NCBI GenBank assembly: GCA_014773175.1
Contig: VXCM01000970.1
Coordinates: 68,749 to 132,748, forward strand
Length of the DNA stretch: 64,000 bases
Reading direction: 5' to 3'
Source: Lucifuga dentata
Taxonomy: Eukaryota; Chordata; Actinopteri; Ophidiiformes; Bythitidae
Positions 51,057 to 63,671 of this stretch are shown here, piece after piece. The translations under genes and the position numbers were made by a program. The notes beneath the pieces were generated by a model. That model saw only the letters and a list, made by a program, of their open reading frames with translations. It was not told where the DNA came from and searched no databases. Numbering within the stretch: the first letter of the stretch is position 1; each line of letters begins with the position of its first letter.

Positions 51057-54000
51057 TTACAACTGCTTTTTCCCATTCTCCATTGGCTTCATCTGTTCCA
51101 CTGTCCTCTTGTGGTTTTCCGGTCTGAAAAGTTCTTGGATATCCAACATGGCCTTTCGAATATTCTGACCAAATCGGCATGAGTCCTGCAGGCAAGACAA
51201 AGACAGAGACAGAGTGTTGAAGGAGTTGTAATATGGTAGGAAAGATACCATACAATAAATGGTTCCATAACATGCAAATCTCTTGTTTTGTGTGCTTACC
51301 GTGGCAGGGCTGGAGAACTTGCTGGAGATGTGGAATGTGATAAGGTTCTCCCCAATGATGATATAAGAAACGCCATAACCATCATCAGCCACCTGGGGGC
51401 AGATAAGAGCCATTCATGACAAAAATCCTTCCAGGTAAGGACAGCACAGAAAAGACAGTAAAGCTGTGACTTGACCTTGTACATGGCTCTCACATATAGC
51501 TGCTGAACTCACCGGACCAAATCCACCACCAGCTCCTACATATTTAGGAAACTTGTTGATGTCGATTAAGTTGAGCTGCTGCTGAGGAGTCTGGCTGGTG
51601 GACAACTTCCACGGCTCTGAAAGGACCTAGATAAGAGAAAAGCAGTTATAAGCAGGTACGTGTAAAATTGTGAATCCAAAAAAGGTAGTTTAAGTAGATT
51701 AATTTTGCACTTTTATTACCATCAACCATTTTCCAAAACATAAAACCGTATTTTAGTTTTCCTATTATTTTGCCAAATCCCCTAATCTTTCAGAAATTAA
51801 ATGTTCATGTGATACACCCACCTTGAAATGCTAACACTTATGCACAATTGTAGAAGGCATGGTCAATTTAATTTTTTGGTAAAAGCCATCCTGGGACTAT
51901 ATTCCCTGGAGGAGACATACATTTTCTTCTGTGTAGCTCTGGGTTGGATCGGTTAAATTAAGTAACTTCAACAAAAAAATTTAAAAGATACCATCCTCAC
52001 TGTAATGGATTACCTATCTCAAGCACATTTCAAGTCACTACACGTTGATTTTTATGAATGAACTGAAACCAGCGGCAGTTCTGGAAGGAAGGAAAAACGA
52101 TTCTAAAATGTATTGCTCCAGTAGTATGTTTTGCAATGTGGTTGGCAGTAACGTAACATGTACAGTGGGGTCCAAAAGTCTGAGACCACATTGAAAATCT
52201 GTGATGTTTTCCATGTAAATCTGGAAATAATCAGAAAGTCTGACATCACAAGGAGCTATTTGGAACATTGTCAAATAATGCTGGGATAACTTGACTCATC
52301 ATTTGCACAAACTTGTGGAGTCCATACCAACTGGAGTGATGCTGTCATTAAAGCAAAAGGTGGGGGGGGAATACCAAATACTAAGATAATCTGAAATTCA
52401 TGTACATTTTTCAAAGATTCAACTTTTCACTCAAATTGTTAAGATGATATTATCATTTGTAATGAAAAATCTTGTATTAAATTCAAAAAGAATGCACAAT
52501 AGAAGCTCACAGTGATCTCAGACTTTTGGACCCCACTGTATGTGAGTTGTATTTATTGGGCTCAAACATGCAAAAGTCACCTTTTAAACCAATGTTCTAT
52601 ACACATCCACATAATCAGTCATGGCACTAACCTGCTTAAGGAATGGTGAGTCGACACCAAGGTATTTGGACATGATGTAGAGACAGAAGAGGTGGCGGTC
52701 GATACCAGAGCCGGTCATGGCCAGGCGGTACATGTTTTGATGTTTATCTGCTGCCTTCCGGAAAATTGCAAGTCTTTCTGCATTCTGATGACAGAAACCA
52801 ACAAAAATTCAAAGAAACACCTTCACTCTGACCTCAACAAGATATTTTCGTATGTCCACAGCTGAACTGTATTCCAGCCTCTGCAGTTGTGATATAAAAC
52901 AGAATTTCCCTGCTTTAATCTGAGTGTCAGGTTTACTCTCTGAGCCAGAAATTCAGGAGGTTCAGAGTTCAGCGTGCCGACAGAGACACAGTTTGCTTAT
53001 AGATCTTGTGACCAAGTCCTGGAGGCACAGTGTGACCTCACACAGCATGACCTCTCACAGTGTGACCTCTAGCAACGTGTGTGTGTGCACTCTATCACTT
53101 ATAAAATGTGTAAATGTGCAAGCATGTTTTTCAATAAAACAATAAGTCAGATAAGTAATAAATCTGCAACAACTGTATTTAGGTTCTTTAGGAATGAAAG
53201 GAATCTCTTCACTTGCTGGAGCCACATGCAGTTCAACTCAGCTAACCGCAACACATATTTCAAACCCAGAGAGATTTATTTGTGGAGCTTTATTCTGAGT
53301 CGTGTGTGCATGCGTGTGTGTGTCTGTGTGTGTGTTAGGCTTACAGTTGCTCTCGTGTCCTCCATGGCTCTAACAAATGCAACAGCCTCAGGAGTGCAGG
53401 AGCGTACCGTTTCTGTCCGGCCATCTCTGAACATACGAGTCATGGATGACTCGTATGTCAGACAGAACACTCCCTGGTCCTGTAAAAACAGACAGTTTAA
53501 GATGAGTTAAGTGATGGCACATCATACAAAAATATTCAAAAGATAATAGTGAGCAGTGATGTTCGTTATACAACCACTTCTCTCCGGACGGTGAGTCCAG
53601 ACAGACCTACCCTGAACTGAGCCAGCTGCAGGCCCAGCTGAATAAAGGCATCAGGGCTGGTCCTGCACTTCTTGATCAGGCCTTTCCCAAACTCAGTAAA
53701 CAGATATCCATGGAAGTCCACATCATCAGCTATCTCCTTGGCAAGTTGGAAAGAAGTCTCAATGACTTCCTGGCACTAACAGAGAAACAAAGAAAGGCCT
53801 TGATTAAAGCAGATAGATTATGCCTTAAAATGGTCAAATGTCATTAGTAATAAATGATGTCAGGCTGTACCTCCTTTGGAATCTGCCACTGTAGTCGAGT
53901 GGGATGAGGCAGGCCTTTGTTGACGTCACCTTTACAGTGTCCCTCCTCTGTGTAGCCAAGATGGAAGCAGTCTGTTGCAAGGACAAACTACATAAACACA

Positions 54001-57000
54001 GAAGAATGACAACTGAAAAACACTGCTTCATTAACAAAAAAAAAAAAAAAAAAAAAAATCTTTGAATCATAGCTTTAGCGTACAATATCAGAAGATATTT
54101 TTTCATACCTCCCACATATGTCCTACAATTGGTGCATCAGCCCAAGAATGTTCAGCATTCACACCCATTTTCCCATTTGGATAGGAAATCAAGGTGAAAG
54201 ACTTGTCAAACCACCTGTGAGAAAAGCAGAAAGTGAAAGGTTTATTATGAAAACAAAAGAAATAATCGACACTTAAATCGCCAGCGCGATAAATTAATGA
54301 TTCATCACCACAAACAATGAGTGGCATTTGGCATGTAGTGCTTTGACATGCGTGAGTTTCAGATCATAAGTTATTATGGAAACAAACCACTTAAAGTCTA
54401 GTTAGTACAGTCAATACCTGAGGCATCTCTTTGAATTCTCAGCCTACCTGTCATAACATTTCCCATGAAGCAAGGATTTGGCATAACTGTCAAGGGAACC
54501 AGTCTTTGCAGGGTCATAACCCTGCGTCTCATCATCTAGCGTCAGAAAGAAGGCAGCTGACTCAATGGCATCCAGGGAAGTTTTGTTTACTCCCTGGCAG
54601 AAATATTTCACCCGAGCCCGAGCCCATGGAATTCTACAAGGGAGTTTAGAGAAAGAAAGAAAGAATTCACAAGGTTATCTGTGTGCTTTTGTGAGTGAAT
54701 GAGAGAGAGAGCGAGAGGTGTGTGTGTGNTGTGTGTGTACCTGTTTCCTGAAGTCAGGGCAGCTAATTTAAGTTCTCCTGGCTGGGGTTCCGTTGTGTCG
54801 TTGAGGATCCTCTGAAACTGCATCTCAAGTTCGCTGGGTAAGAGGTGGCGCCCCCCAGTGTACAGCCACACCTGAAAGAAACGGCCCTTATGGTAGACAA
54901 CCAGGTGCTTACGGTCGGTCAGATGCTGCACAATATCTGCAGGACAGGTTCAGCAAGAGAGCAGAAATAGGAGGAAAAGGATAGATAGGCAACAAGGAAG
55001 TTAAAAAAGCAGAAACATAAGAAAAAGTGTAATCCTTTAAGAACCAGTTCAGGCTAATGTTTACACATACAGCATGCATGAATACTGCCCAAACACCCAC
55101 ATCTGTGCACATAAGGTTGCATCACATACAACAGAACGCTGATGCTGTTATGGTTGACACATTCAAACCTCTTCATTTATTTGTTTATTGTTTATTTGTC
55201 AGGGATGGTACATACAACACTGCCACTGACAAATGAAAATGCAATCTATATAAGATGTCTAGCTTAAGCTAATTTGCAGTCCTTGTCCCTGGTCAGGCTT
55301 TTAAATACAATAAAAAACAACTTATACAATTTACACAAAATGCAGATTAAAACAGAGCATAAAATTTACATTTAAATTGTGTTTGTGTGAACATGTGAGT
55401 CAGTTATTAATGCTCACATCTGTCATTACTTGAGCCAGGGTTTGACTTTTGCATTAAACACCTTCAGTTCTGTTTGAGACTTGAGTTCTTCTGGTAAAGA
55501 GTGCCATATGTGTGTGTTCCTTTTACTGAAAAAGGATGATTGACCAAAGGTTGTTTTGCACATTGGAACTCTGTAGTTCTGGCTAGTTACTCCTCTTGTC
55601 ACATTCCCACTAAAATCTCTCTGTTTAATGAACTGAGACACTGGTTCAGGCTCACATTTATTCATCCATAAAATGGATGCTTGCGGTTTGCTCGATACTT
55701 GTTTGTTCAAACCTGTTGTACTTCTGCTGATGTAAAGCTGGCATTTTAGCTGTAAGAGCTGTTCAACAATACCAACTGTGACATGACTGACAGGGGTGAG
55801 GTTATTAAATGTGCAACATGCTGAAGAGTTTCAACCCACAGAGAACAGAACAGCCACAACTTTCCACTTATGTGATTAAGCTTATACTGCTGTTTACTGA
55901 TGTTCACCTGTTTCAATGCCAGGGATGCGGGTGGTGTTAAACATCCTCTCCATCTGAGAGGAACACATGGGAACAGTACCCAACGCCCTCAGCTACCAGG
56001 GAGAGAGAGAATGAAATCTTAAACCGTAAACCTCAAGTTGAAACTAGAGGGAAGAAGGTAAAATGGGAGGATGAACTATATTCTTGGATAGTTCACACTA
56101 TAATGAGGTAATGAGGGTTATGGTTAGTAGTAACAGTAAAGTCATGGCTTACCGGTGCATGTTCCCCTCGTTCTAGTTTGCGTCTGTACTGCAGCATGGC
56201 GTGGACCACATTCCCTGCCCGTGCTGCCTGTCGGTGAGTTGGGGTTAAGTACAGGAGATCCTTCGCATAAAAACACACACCGAACAGAAAAATGAGAAAC
56301 ACCAAACAAGCAGAGTAAAAATAAAATAATCAATCTTGCTTTGCAATAATGTTTTGTTTTTTTTTGTGTATACTCAATTTCCACTCTCCATTATAAAGAA
56401 CTAGCAATATAGTCCTAATGAGTCCATCTTACCATGATGTAGAAGTTACTGTTGACCATGATAGGACTCCTGCTCCTGAGGTAAATGTATTCCTCCCACC
56501 AGTCACTTACCTGCAAAGTAACAATTATATAACTATAAATTTATTTTATAAATTAACTGGATTTTAATTTCCTCTATTGCGTCACTTCTTTGAAGATTAC
56601 TCACGTAATTTGTTGCCCACCAGGACTTTAGGATTAGATATCTCTGAAGTTGGGGTGCTTTGGAATCTTTAAATTCATTGGCCAAAATCTCCATTTGTTT
56701 ATATTTTTTACTGTCAAGCAGAGGACGAACCGACTCAAGGTACTGAAAACAGGACATGAGAGCTAGCGTTAATGGTTGAAATCCCAAGAAAATATACCAA
56801 ATGAGAGCCTTTTCCATTCCATTACAAAATGCATTTCCATAGTTCCAAATCATGAATGTATTTAGCTCAATTCCATGCAGTTTGTTTGAAGAAACTATTG
56901 GAATTACTTCATCACTGCTTTGTTGACTTCAGTCAGAGATGTGTATATGAAAAAAAAACACCATTTGTTGCAAGTGGTTATACAGTTAGATTTGGTGGAA

Positions 57001-58506
57001 ATGGCTCTGCTCTTTTAGGGAACTCTTAACATCTGTCAGAGAAGTAATCGAAACATAAATGATAGAATACAGAATTCATAAATTGCTGCAAACGTACAAG
57101 AATATTCAATATGTCACAGTCAACAATACCAAAAGCTTAAGAACATAAGAAGGTGGATGTTGGGGTGGTAGAGGGAGCTGCAGCAGTGTTGGTATGAAAG
57201 CATCAGCAGAGGAACAGTCAGAGCTATCAGGTTCTAAAGGCCACACTGTGCATTTGTATGAATATGATTGGATGTTACGAATCAGCTGATAGCCAGTCAG
57301 CTCATGTGTCAGAGAGCATGAATGAAACAGCTGATAGCCAACCAGCTAATGCAAATGTGGCTGCAGTGCTCTGCCTGCACTAACATGATGCTGCATCGGT
57401 GCTAATGGATGATCAGCTTTGTCTGATTTGGTACAGTGTCTGACTGATCGGATTGACTGATCAGTCCAGCCTCACCCTGTGAATGGTATCAGCCACATTA
57501 GGCACGGGGAGTCTGGGTAAGGAGGCCTGGAAGCTGTACAGCAGAGGCCTGCGTCCAGAGAACATCTTCACTAGGCTCTGTGAACAAACAAATGAAACAC
57601 CAAAATCTCATACAGAATTTCTACTAGGAACCAAATACTATCTGTACTGAGTGAGAGACACAAATTACAGACTGTTTACAAGTAGGTAGTAAAAATGACA
57701 GTGACGGAAGGACTGAGTGAAAGACAGGACAGACGTACCAGCCACACTTTGGTACAGGAGCTCATTTTTCCGTGGGATTCAAAAATCCATCCGTGGTAGG
57801 AGAGCAGAGCTTTGAGAGAGTATCTCAAGAGGTAGATGAGGAACAGCCACAGTCCAGTGGCAAACAGGATGGCACTCAGCACCGCCCGGGTCTGCGCTGA
57901 CATGTAGTCTCTGCTCGGAGAAGGCACAACACCATCTTTGTTACAACATCAACTATTAGGTGAAGATGAAAGTTACGACAATAAAGGCAGAATCATGGGA
58001 ATGAATGGCATAAAGATGCTGGCTTCTGGGGTTGCTGACCTTTGCGGCAGGTTTTCCTTGATGCTGTCGATCATTCCTAGAGAAGGGTCTATACGGATAT
58101 ACAAGGTGCTCATTATGGCGATCACAACTATCAGCCAACTGGATGGACTGGCAGGGTAAACTCCAGCCAATACACCATTCTGCAGACAAAAAAACAACAG
58201 GATATATCTGCTACCAAGCCATCAAATCTCAGTCTTCTACATGTTCACATCAGAGAGGTTTTAATCTCAAAACAGTAACCAGTAGCTTCACCCCTCTGTT
58301 TCTTGAATGACTTAACATAGTTAATCCATGATAACCAGAGCCAGAACTGGAGTGTTGGCTTATACCTTGAATTGTATAGCTCGCTTTTTCCACGCCGTCA
58401 CTCCTGACAGGTAGATGTTTTTGATGACTTCTTCACTCAGTTTGATGTCCACACCATTGGGGCCCACGGTGAACTGGAACCCCACCGCCTGATGCGCCTC
58501 CGCCAT
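51057..58506 (-). CDS. cpt1b: Carnitine O-palmitoyltransferase 1, muscle-type (CPT1B-like)
   Basis: Eighteen coding exons, in transcript order: 58366-58506, 58040-58179, 57739-57910, 57476-57577, 56605-56742, 56433-56510, 56153-56260, 55908-55992, 54741-54936, 54448-54633, 54109-54214, 53871-53987, 53611-53775, 53345-53479, 52632-52784, 51513-51626, 51300-51392 and 51057-51185 (TAA 51057-51059). They join in frame to 785 aa; mammalian CPT1 is about 772 aa. The enzyme makes acylcarnitine from acyl-CoA at the mitochondrial outer membrane, the gate step of fatty-acid oxidation. Seen: CPT1 N-terminus [14 protein letters not shown] (malonyl-CoA sensing region), two hydrophobic segments (about 62-78 and 107-125), and catalytic His471 in [13 protein letters not shown]1B-like wording includes [36 protein letters not shown] and [10 protein letters not shown]. 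The C-terminus is longer than in mammals. The a/b assignment rests on remembered sequences, so 'cpt1b' is less sure than 'cpt1'. Confidence 0.9.
51683..52590 (-). mobile_element. TTAA-type MITE, copy C, interrupted
   Basis: Diverged copy of the same family in a cpt1b intron, with the outer ends worn. Recognisable tracts are ATAAAACCGTATTTTAG, ATGGATTACCTATC and the right-end GGGCTCAAACATGC. It is split by a Tc1-type MITE at 52163-52538. Confidence 0.55.
52163..52538. mobile_element. Tc1/mariner-type MITE inserted in copy C
   Basis: Perfect or near-perfect terminal inverted repeats: CAGTGGGGTCCAAAAGTCTG at the left and its reverse complement at the right. TA dinucleotides flank both sides (52161-52162 and 52539-52540), the Tc1/mariner target. 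It is about 376 bases and non-coding. Confidence 0.75.
55160..55740 (-). mobile_element. 5'-truncated LINE fragment
   Basis: The minus-strand frame 55426-55710 ends in [20 protein letters not shown] and EELK, a C-terminal tail common at the end of fish LINE reverse-transcriptase polyproteins. It is followed by a 3' tail (CTGACCAGGGACAAGGACTG) and a terminal CCCTGACAAATAAAC-type end. It lies within a cpt1b intron in the sense orientation of that gene. Clade not assigned. Confidence 0.6.
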
Positions 58507-59775
58507 GTTTCTATAGTACTAATGTGGAGGGCAGATGGAAACTTTTGAGACATTTTCAGAGTACAAATAATAATTAGGAAAAAAAAAACAAAAAACAAAC
58601 ATCTGAGGTAGACATGCATGGGCAGATAAGAATAGAATAGAGTATTTATGATTATAAATATAATTTAACTCAGAGATAGACTAAACAACTCTTACATAAA
58701 TTTGATTATATCATATAATACTGTAAAGTGTTTATAATTAACTTATATCAAATAGTAAAATGTTTATTATAACTTATTTCAAGATCTATAATAATTAATT
58801 GTCAGATTCACCCAACATCATTAAGTCATTATAATGTAATTTTTACCTCATTTTTAATAAATGCTCTTTGTTCAAAGTTCTCTATGTCCGTAATATTAAA
58901 ACATATGATGATGCAATCTTATGGAAAAAGCTGCTAACAAAATACTTAAAATTTTTCCAGTCATTGTTTGTCTTTTAGCATGGTGGGCCATTCTTAGTTG
59001 TGGCTTTCAATTAATAGCACATTTAGGTATTTTATTTAGTAGTAATGAAACAAATAAGAATAATCTGAGCTATAATTATTTCTAATAGTTTTCATAAAGA
59101 ACCTGATATGCATTATGACAGAATGAATAACAGATCTAGCAGCAGTAGCAGAGTTGAACTGTTTGCATCTAATGTTTATCCATGTAATAAAGAACGCTCA
59201 GTGATGTATTGCAAAGTGGGACTGGTTTAATTCTTGGTTGCAATAATTTTTTTTAAATTCCGTAGCTGAATATTTGCAGTTCATATGGTCAGACTGTCGG
59301 GTCTAGGATTTCTTTTTCCATGTCATATGACTGGACAGTCACCAAGTGGGACAAAGTTCAGCCACTAGATATAGCAGCACCGGCTGAGCATGTGCTCAGA
59401 CCTCAGATGGGCATGAAAATATAAACACAGAGTACACCACATAACAACGTAAGACTCTTTCATATTAATAAAGACAAAGCAGCAGGTTCACTATTCACTA
59501 CTTTTATACAACCTTTCAGAAAACCTTCAGATGCAATGTAATCATTTCAACACTTGTGTCTACCATGTCACTTACCTGTGATGACTTTAATCAGCAGATA
59601 AATAATTAGCTCAACACACAACACACTGAACAAAATAACGATTCATCACTTTCTCTCTAACGTTCTCTCTACCTCATGTTATGCGTTAAAACATAAACCT
59701 CTCCTAACAGAAATACATGGAGACTGAATGTGATTTAGATAAAAGAAAAAAAAATCAGCAGGTCTGTATGTTTAC

Positions 59776-60010
59776 CTTTGTGGGAGCAGAAGCAGATTAA
59801 TCCGCAGAGGCAGCGGACGGCTGTGACTTTGGTCTGTGTCGCTGAGGCAACAAAATGCTTCTGTGTGACTCCGCTGCCCTTGAAGTGGCTTTTTTCTCCT
59901 CAGGTAGTGAGATCAGAGTTGCAGCCTGCTATGCTTTCCTACACCCCCACCCCCACCCTGCCGCTCCCCCTCTGTTGTAACCAGACTCCACTCAGGCTGT
60001 AACCTCACGA
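59776..60010 (-). promoter_or_regulatory. cpt1b: Possible cpt1b first exon and promoter
   Basis: GC-richer than its surroundings, with C-rich runs (CCCCCACCCCCACCC on the plus strand near 59942). A minus-strand donor GT (complement of AC at 59774-59775) follows the block. CPT1 genes commonly have a non-coding first exon, which fits. Confidence 0.35.
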
Positions 60011-60164
60011 GCCTGCTGACGTCTCTCTATGTAAACCAACCTCACATCAGAATGCACGAGAACAATTTGAAACTTCCCTTTCACCCAGAGCAATACAATT
60101 CAGGCCTTACAATACATAGCCTACGGAGACATGATTTTTTTTTTTTTTTAAAAATAAGCTTTAT

Positions 60165-60368
60165 TTAAAAGAGCATACCGGTGATTTTGCATGTTTGAGC
60201 ACCTAATAAATACCCATTATAACTGCTAAACGTTTTCCAAACATCCTGGAGCGACACAGATTTGATTCCCGACCTTCCAGGCTGCCATTGGTGTAATTTC
60301 GTTCCAATACGCTTTAAAAATCAACTTATATAGACTTGAAACGTTTTGAGATAGGTTTCATCACTGCC

Positions 60369-60414
<46 letters not shown>

Positions 60415-60610
60415 NGGAAAAAAAAAAAAGTATGCCTCCGCCAGGGAATAGTCCCAGGAAAGATGGCTTTTACCGATAAATTAAAAACGGCTGCGCTGCC
60501 ACAGTTGGACGTACTTACATGTTAGCACATGAATGAATGTATCAGGTGAACATTTCATTTTGAAAGATTAGGAGATTTACCAAAATAATATAAAAACCAA
60601 AATAAGCTGC
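60165..60610 (+). mobile_element. TTAA-type MITE, copy D, truncated
   Basis: Starts TTAAAAGAGCATACCGG and keeps the internal AGGGAATAGTCCCAGG tract found in copies B and C. Its middle is replaced by an ATCT run with an N (60415). The right end is missing where Tc1-derived sequence begins. Confidence 0.5.
60369..60414. repeat. (ATCT)n tetranucleotide repeat
   Basis: About 11 ATCT units ending at an N (60415), inside MITE copy D. Confidence 0.9.
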
Positions 60611-60633
60611 TATGGAAAGTGGATTGCAGTGCA

Positions 60634-61180
60634 ATAGGGTCCAAAAATTATTGGGATGCCTGCTTTTTTTTTAAGTCAAGCATTGGAAGATTGTTTTGTG
60701 TAAAGAAAGATCACATATATAATCTTTAAGATGCATTAAATAGATAAAGGAATGCTATTTGACATTAAATGTTTACATTTATTTCAGAATATTATCAAAT
60801 TGAAAGCCACACTTAGTTCTGATGACAGATTGACATATTTTGGGCATTTGATCCTTTCAAGAGTTTCTCTTGATAATTTTGGGAAATTTTTGCCAATTCC
60901 TCCTCCCAAAGCTGTTTGACACTGGATGGTTATTGCCTGCTTTTGACCTTTCATCAGTTCAATGGGAGAGAGGTCAAGTGACTGTGCTGGCCAAGACATG
61001 AGCTCTACAGTTGAGAAGGAGACATTTGATGTAAATAATTGCTGCACAGCAAATATTTTACCCAAGGTTTTTTTTTTTTTTTTATCCAGGGTTACTGAAT
61101 CCTTTAGTTTTCATCTTGAAAACACCAAGATGAAGTTCAGAGATTTTAGGCATTGACATAACAATAGTCTGCCTCTGACA
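60634..61180 (-). pseudogene. Decayed Tc1-like transposase remnant
   Basis: The minus-strand frame at 60784-61065 contains SWPAQSLDLSPIE, the hallmark of the DDE domain end of Tc1 transposases (typically WPAQSPDLNPIE), followed by a degraded C-terminus. The left edge (AGGGTCCAAAAATTATTGGG near 60640) looks like a worn inverted terminal repeat. It has no intact reading frame and is inactive. Confidence 0.6.
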
Positions 61181-61265
61181 AACATCCATGGAGTATATCT
61201 ATGCTTGAAAAATAACTTTAGTTTAATATTTCAGTTACAAAATATCACAAAGAAATTAATCTACA

Positions 61266-63671
61266 TTAAAAGTGAAGATGAAAGACAGCCTCATAGTGGG
61301 TGGAAATAGGAGTAGGAGGAAGGACTCTTAGAGAGAGACTTTGGAGATCCAGACTTAAAACAGTGTTGTGCTCTATACTTGGTATCAGGACCTGGTCACC
61401 TAAAACTGTCCCCTGTCCTACCAAGGCCACCTTCTGAGCCCTTCGTGCCTGGAGGAAAAAGACAAAATATGTTTGTATGGCTTATTTGGATTTTTTTTTT
61501 TTTAGTCATCATGGCCTCAGTTTGTTCTAACTATATCTAAGATATTTAAGAATGTCTAAGATATTTGTACCTTTTCCCATTTTTGTGACTGCACACAGAA
61601 TGATGTCACAACATTTTCAGAGTTGTTCCCACCAATCACAAGTAGCTTATCAGTGGTACCCAGGAAGTAAAGGGTGGGGAGGTCTGCATCTGCTCTGGTA
61701 AGGGTTGGAAGCAGCTCAGTCCATGAGTCTAAAGCACAGAGAGAATATAGAAGCACTAGAAACCATTTTCCTTGGTTCAAATAGGCCTCTGCCTTACCTT
61801 GCTTTGTGTTATACTGCAGCAGTAGTTTCTCCCCTGTCCTCTGAATGTTCCCCAACACATAGAGACAGTGTCCAAGGCTAGTGGCGAGTGGCATGTCATG
61901 GGACAATGACATGGTGAACTGGAAGTCAGTGAGTGGCAGTGAGGATACAAACCTAAGGCAAAGATTATATTCAAATTTATATTCAGCTGTATTCAAATGA
62001 ATAAGTCAAGGCTGATTTTCTCGAAGAGAATCTGCAATATTACACTGACAGAGAGGAGACAAACCTCCACGTGTCCTCCCATGGATCATAGCATTCAACA
62101 GCTGTGTAGAGAGCTGTGCTAGAGTCTGGAGATGCCAGGGAATCTAAGTACCAGCCTCCCACAGCGTAAATACAGCCATCACAGGCCACTGCACTGAAAT
62201 GCCTTCTATGCTGTGGATACAACAGATTGTGACACATTTCATTAGTGATGTATTAGTCTTATATGGCTGAGTAAGACAAGGGAAGATAAGTTTAAGTTAA
62301 GACAGAGATCGGTCATCAGTTACAATTTAAAAAAATATCTTGATGAGACCCACAATATAAAAGACCACTTTACCTTATTCTCCTTACCTTAATCAGAGGA
62401 GCTGTGGCAACCCAGGTATGAGAGAAAGGATTATACCTGAAGGAAGCCATTTTGAACTCCCAACGTCTCTTCACCCGCTGTCTGTAACCTCCTATTATAT
62501 ACAGGTAATTATACAGGATCACCGTAGTGAAACACCACTTATCAGCCCTGAAAGGAAGCTGTGTAACTGGATACCAATCTCCACTGTCCTCTGACTCTTT
62601 CAGGGTGAAAATACATCGGGCACATTCTGTTTCTGAGTCGTTCCATGAAGTCAGGTTCTCTTTCCAAAGGCTGCAGAGGAGTTGATCACCTTGTGTCCTC
62701 AAGTGGATAACTTCTTCTTTGTCCTCATCATTTACTCTCCTATAAGGGATGGATGCTGATTACAGTTTCACAGTCCAACAACTTGAACTGGGCAATCATG
62801 CAATCAAAACTTTAGGTGTTGGCCATAGAGCATCAACTCAAACACACCTGACGAGATGAGGCAGCTCCAGCAGGTTTCTACTCAGGTAGGTGAGCACAGT
62901 CATCTTCAGCTCTGCACAGCAGATCTCCTGAGCCAGACTCAGGTAGGACAAACAGTTGTCTGGGTTGAGTTCATCAGCAAGCACTGACAGACACTTTGAG
63001 AGGAAGGCCTCAGCCAGCAGGTAGCTGCTGACCTCCAGAGTCATAGAGTGAGGAAGTAACAGAAGCATGAGTGTAAACAGGTAAGGGTGAGATGTTGCCT
63101 CTGTAGGGAGGAGGATAAACAACTTAAAGGTTTGAGTCTCTGCCTGCTTACCTGGATGTGGCTGCCTAACTCCTCCTGAGGGACCTTGAACTGATTATGG
63201 AAGGAGAACTCAAGCAGATTATAGAAGATGGAGGATGACACATGGTCCAAGTGGATGAGGCTCTCTGAGGTCTCTCTCATTCTGGACCGAGACAAGGCTT
63301 GGAAGTACTCACTGAACTTGCAAAGTCTTCTGATATCCACCTAAAAATAATTATACAACTATAAATCTCCAGTACATGGCATATATTTTAAGTTTTGTTA
63401 TACTTACATGGAACTCATGTGTGCTGGTTTGGACTGTAACCTTGGTTTCACCTCCAACTCCTTGAAGATATGTGCGAAGTGCCTCAATGGTTTTCCACTC
63501 CTCTGACTGGGCTTGGCATGATGCTCTACCTGTGATACCTGGTGATGCTGTCCAAGTACTGATAGTTGGAAAGTTGACTTTGGAAAGCTCCAAAAGTCTT
63601 GAAAGAACAAACTTCACCCATAAGCTTATCCACTCAACAAGTATCATCAACCACTGACTGAGAGGATTCAT
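61266..63671 (-). CDS. BTB-BACK-kelch protein (kelch-like family)
   Basis: Eight coding exons, in transcript order: 63408-63671 (ATG 63669-63671), 63152-63340, 62848-63032, 62388-62739, 62065-62210, 61798-61952, 61571-61728 and 61266-61448 (TAA 61266-61268). They join in frame to 543 aa. The BTB-type segment starts near residue 78 and includes RRLCKFSEYFQALSRSRMRE, the classic exposed BTB strand and helix. The BACK region (about 152-213) has YLLAEAFLSKCLSVL and NCLSYLSLAQE. Kelch repeats follow: YLYIIGGY (Gly-Gly 296-297), CIYAVGGW (348-349), a weak repeat around CLYVLGN, and LLVIGGNN (463-464). Such proteins usually recruit substrates to a cullin-3 ubiquitin ligase. About 77 residues precede the BTB core, beginning with a hydrophobic stretch (residues 7-29), and the initiator could lie elsewhere. 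It is kelch-like, reminiscent of KLHL33 or KLHL42 types, but I cannot name the orthologue. Confidence 0.85.

Larger units (their letters stand above)
58507..61265. other. cpt1b upstream region and repeats
   Basis: From 58507 to about 59770 is probably the first cpt1b intron (AT-rich). A donor-like site (RC of TTTACCTTTG at 59771-59780) and GC-richer DNA at 59776-60010 suggest a non-coding first exon and promoter. Further right are a truncated MITE, an ATCT tetranucleotide run and a decayed Tc1-type transposase. Confidence 0.45.
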
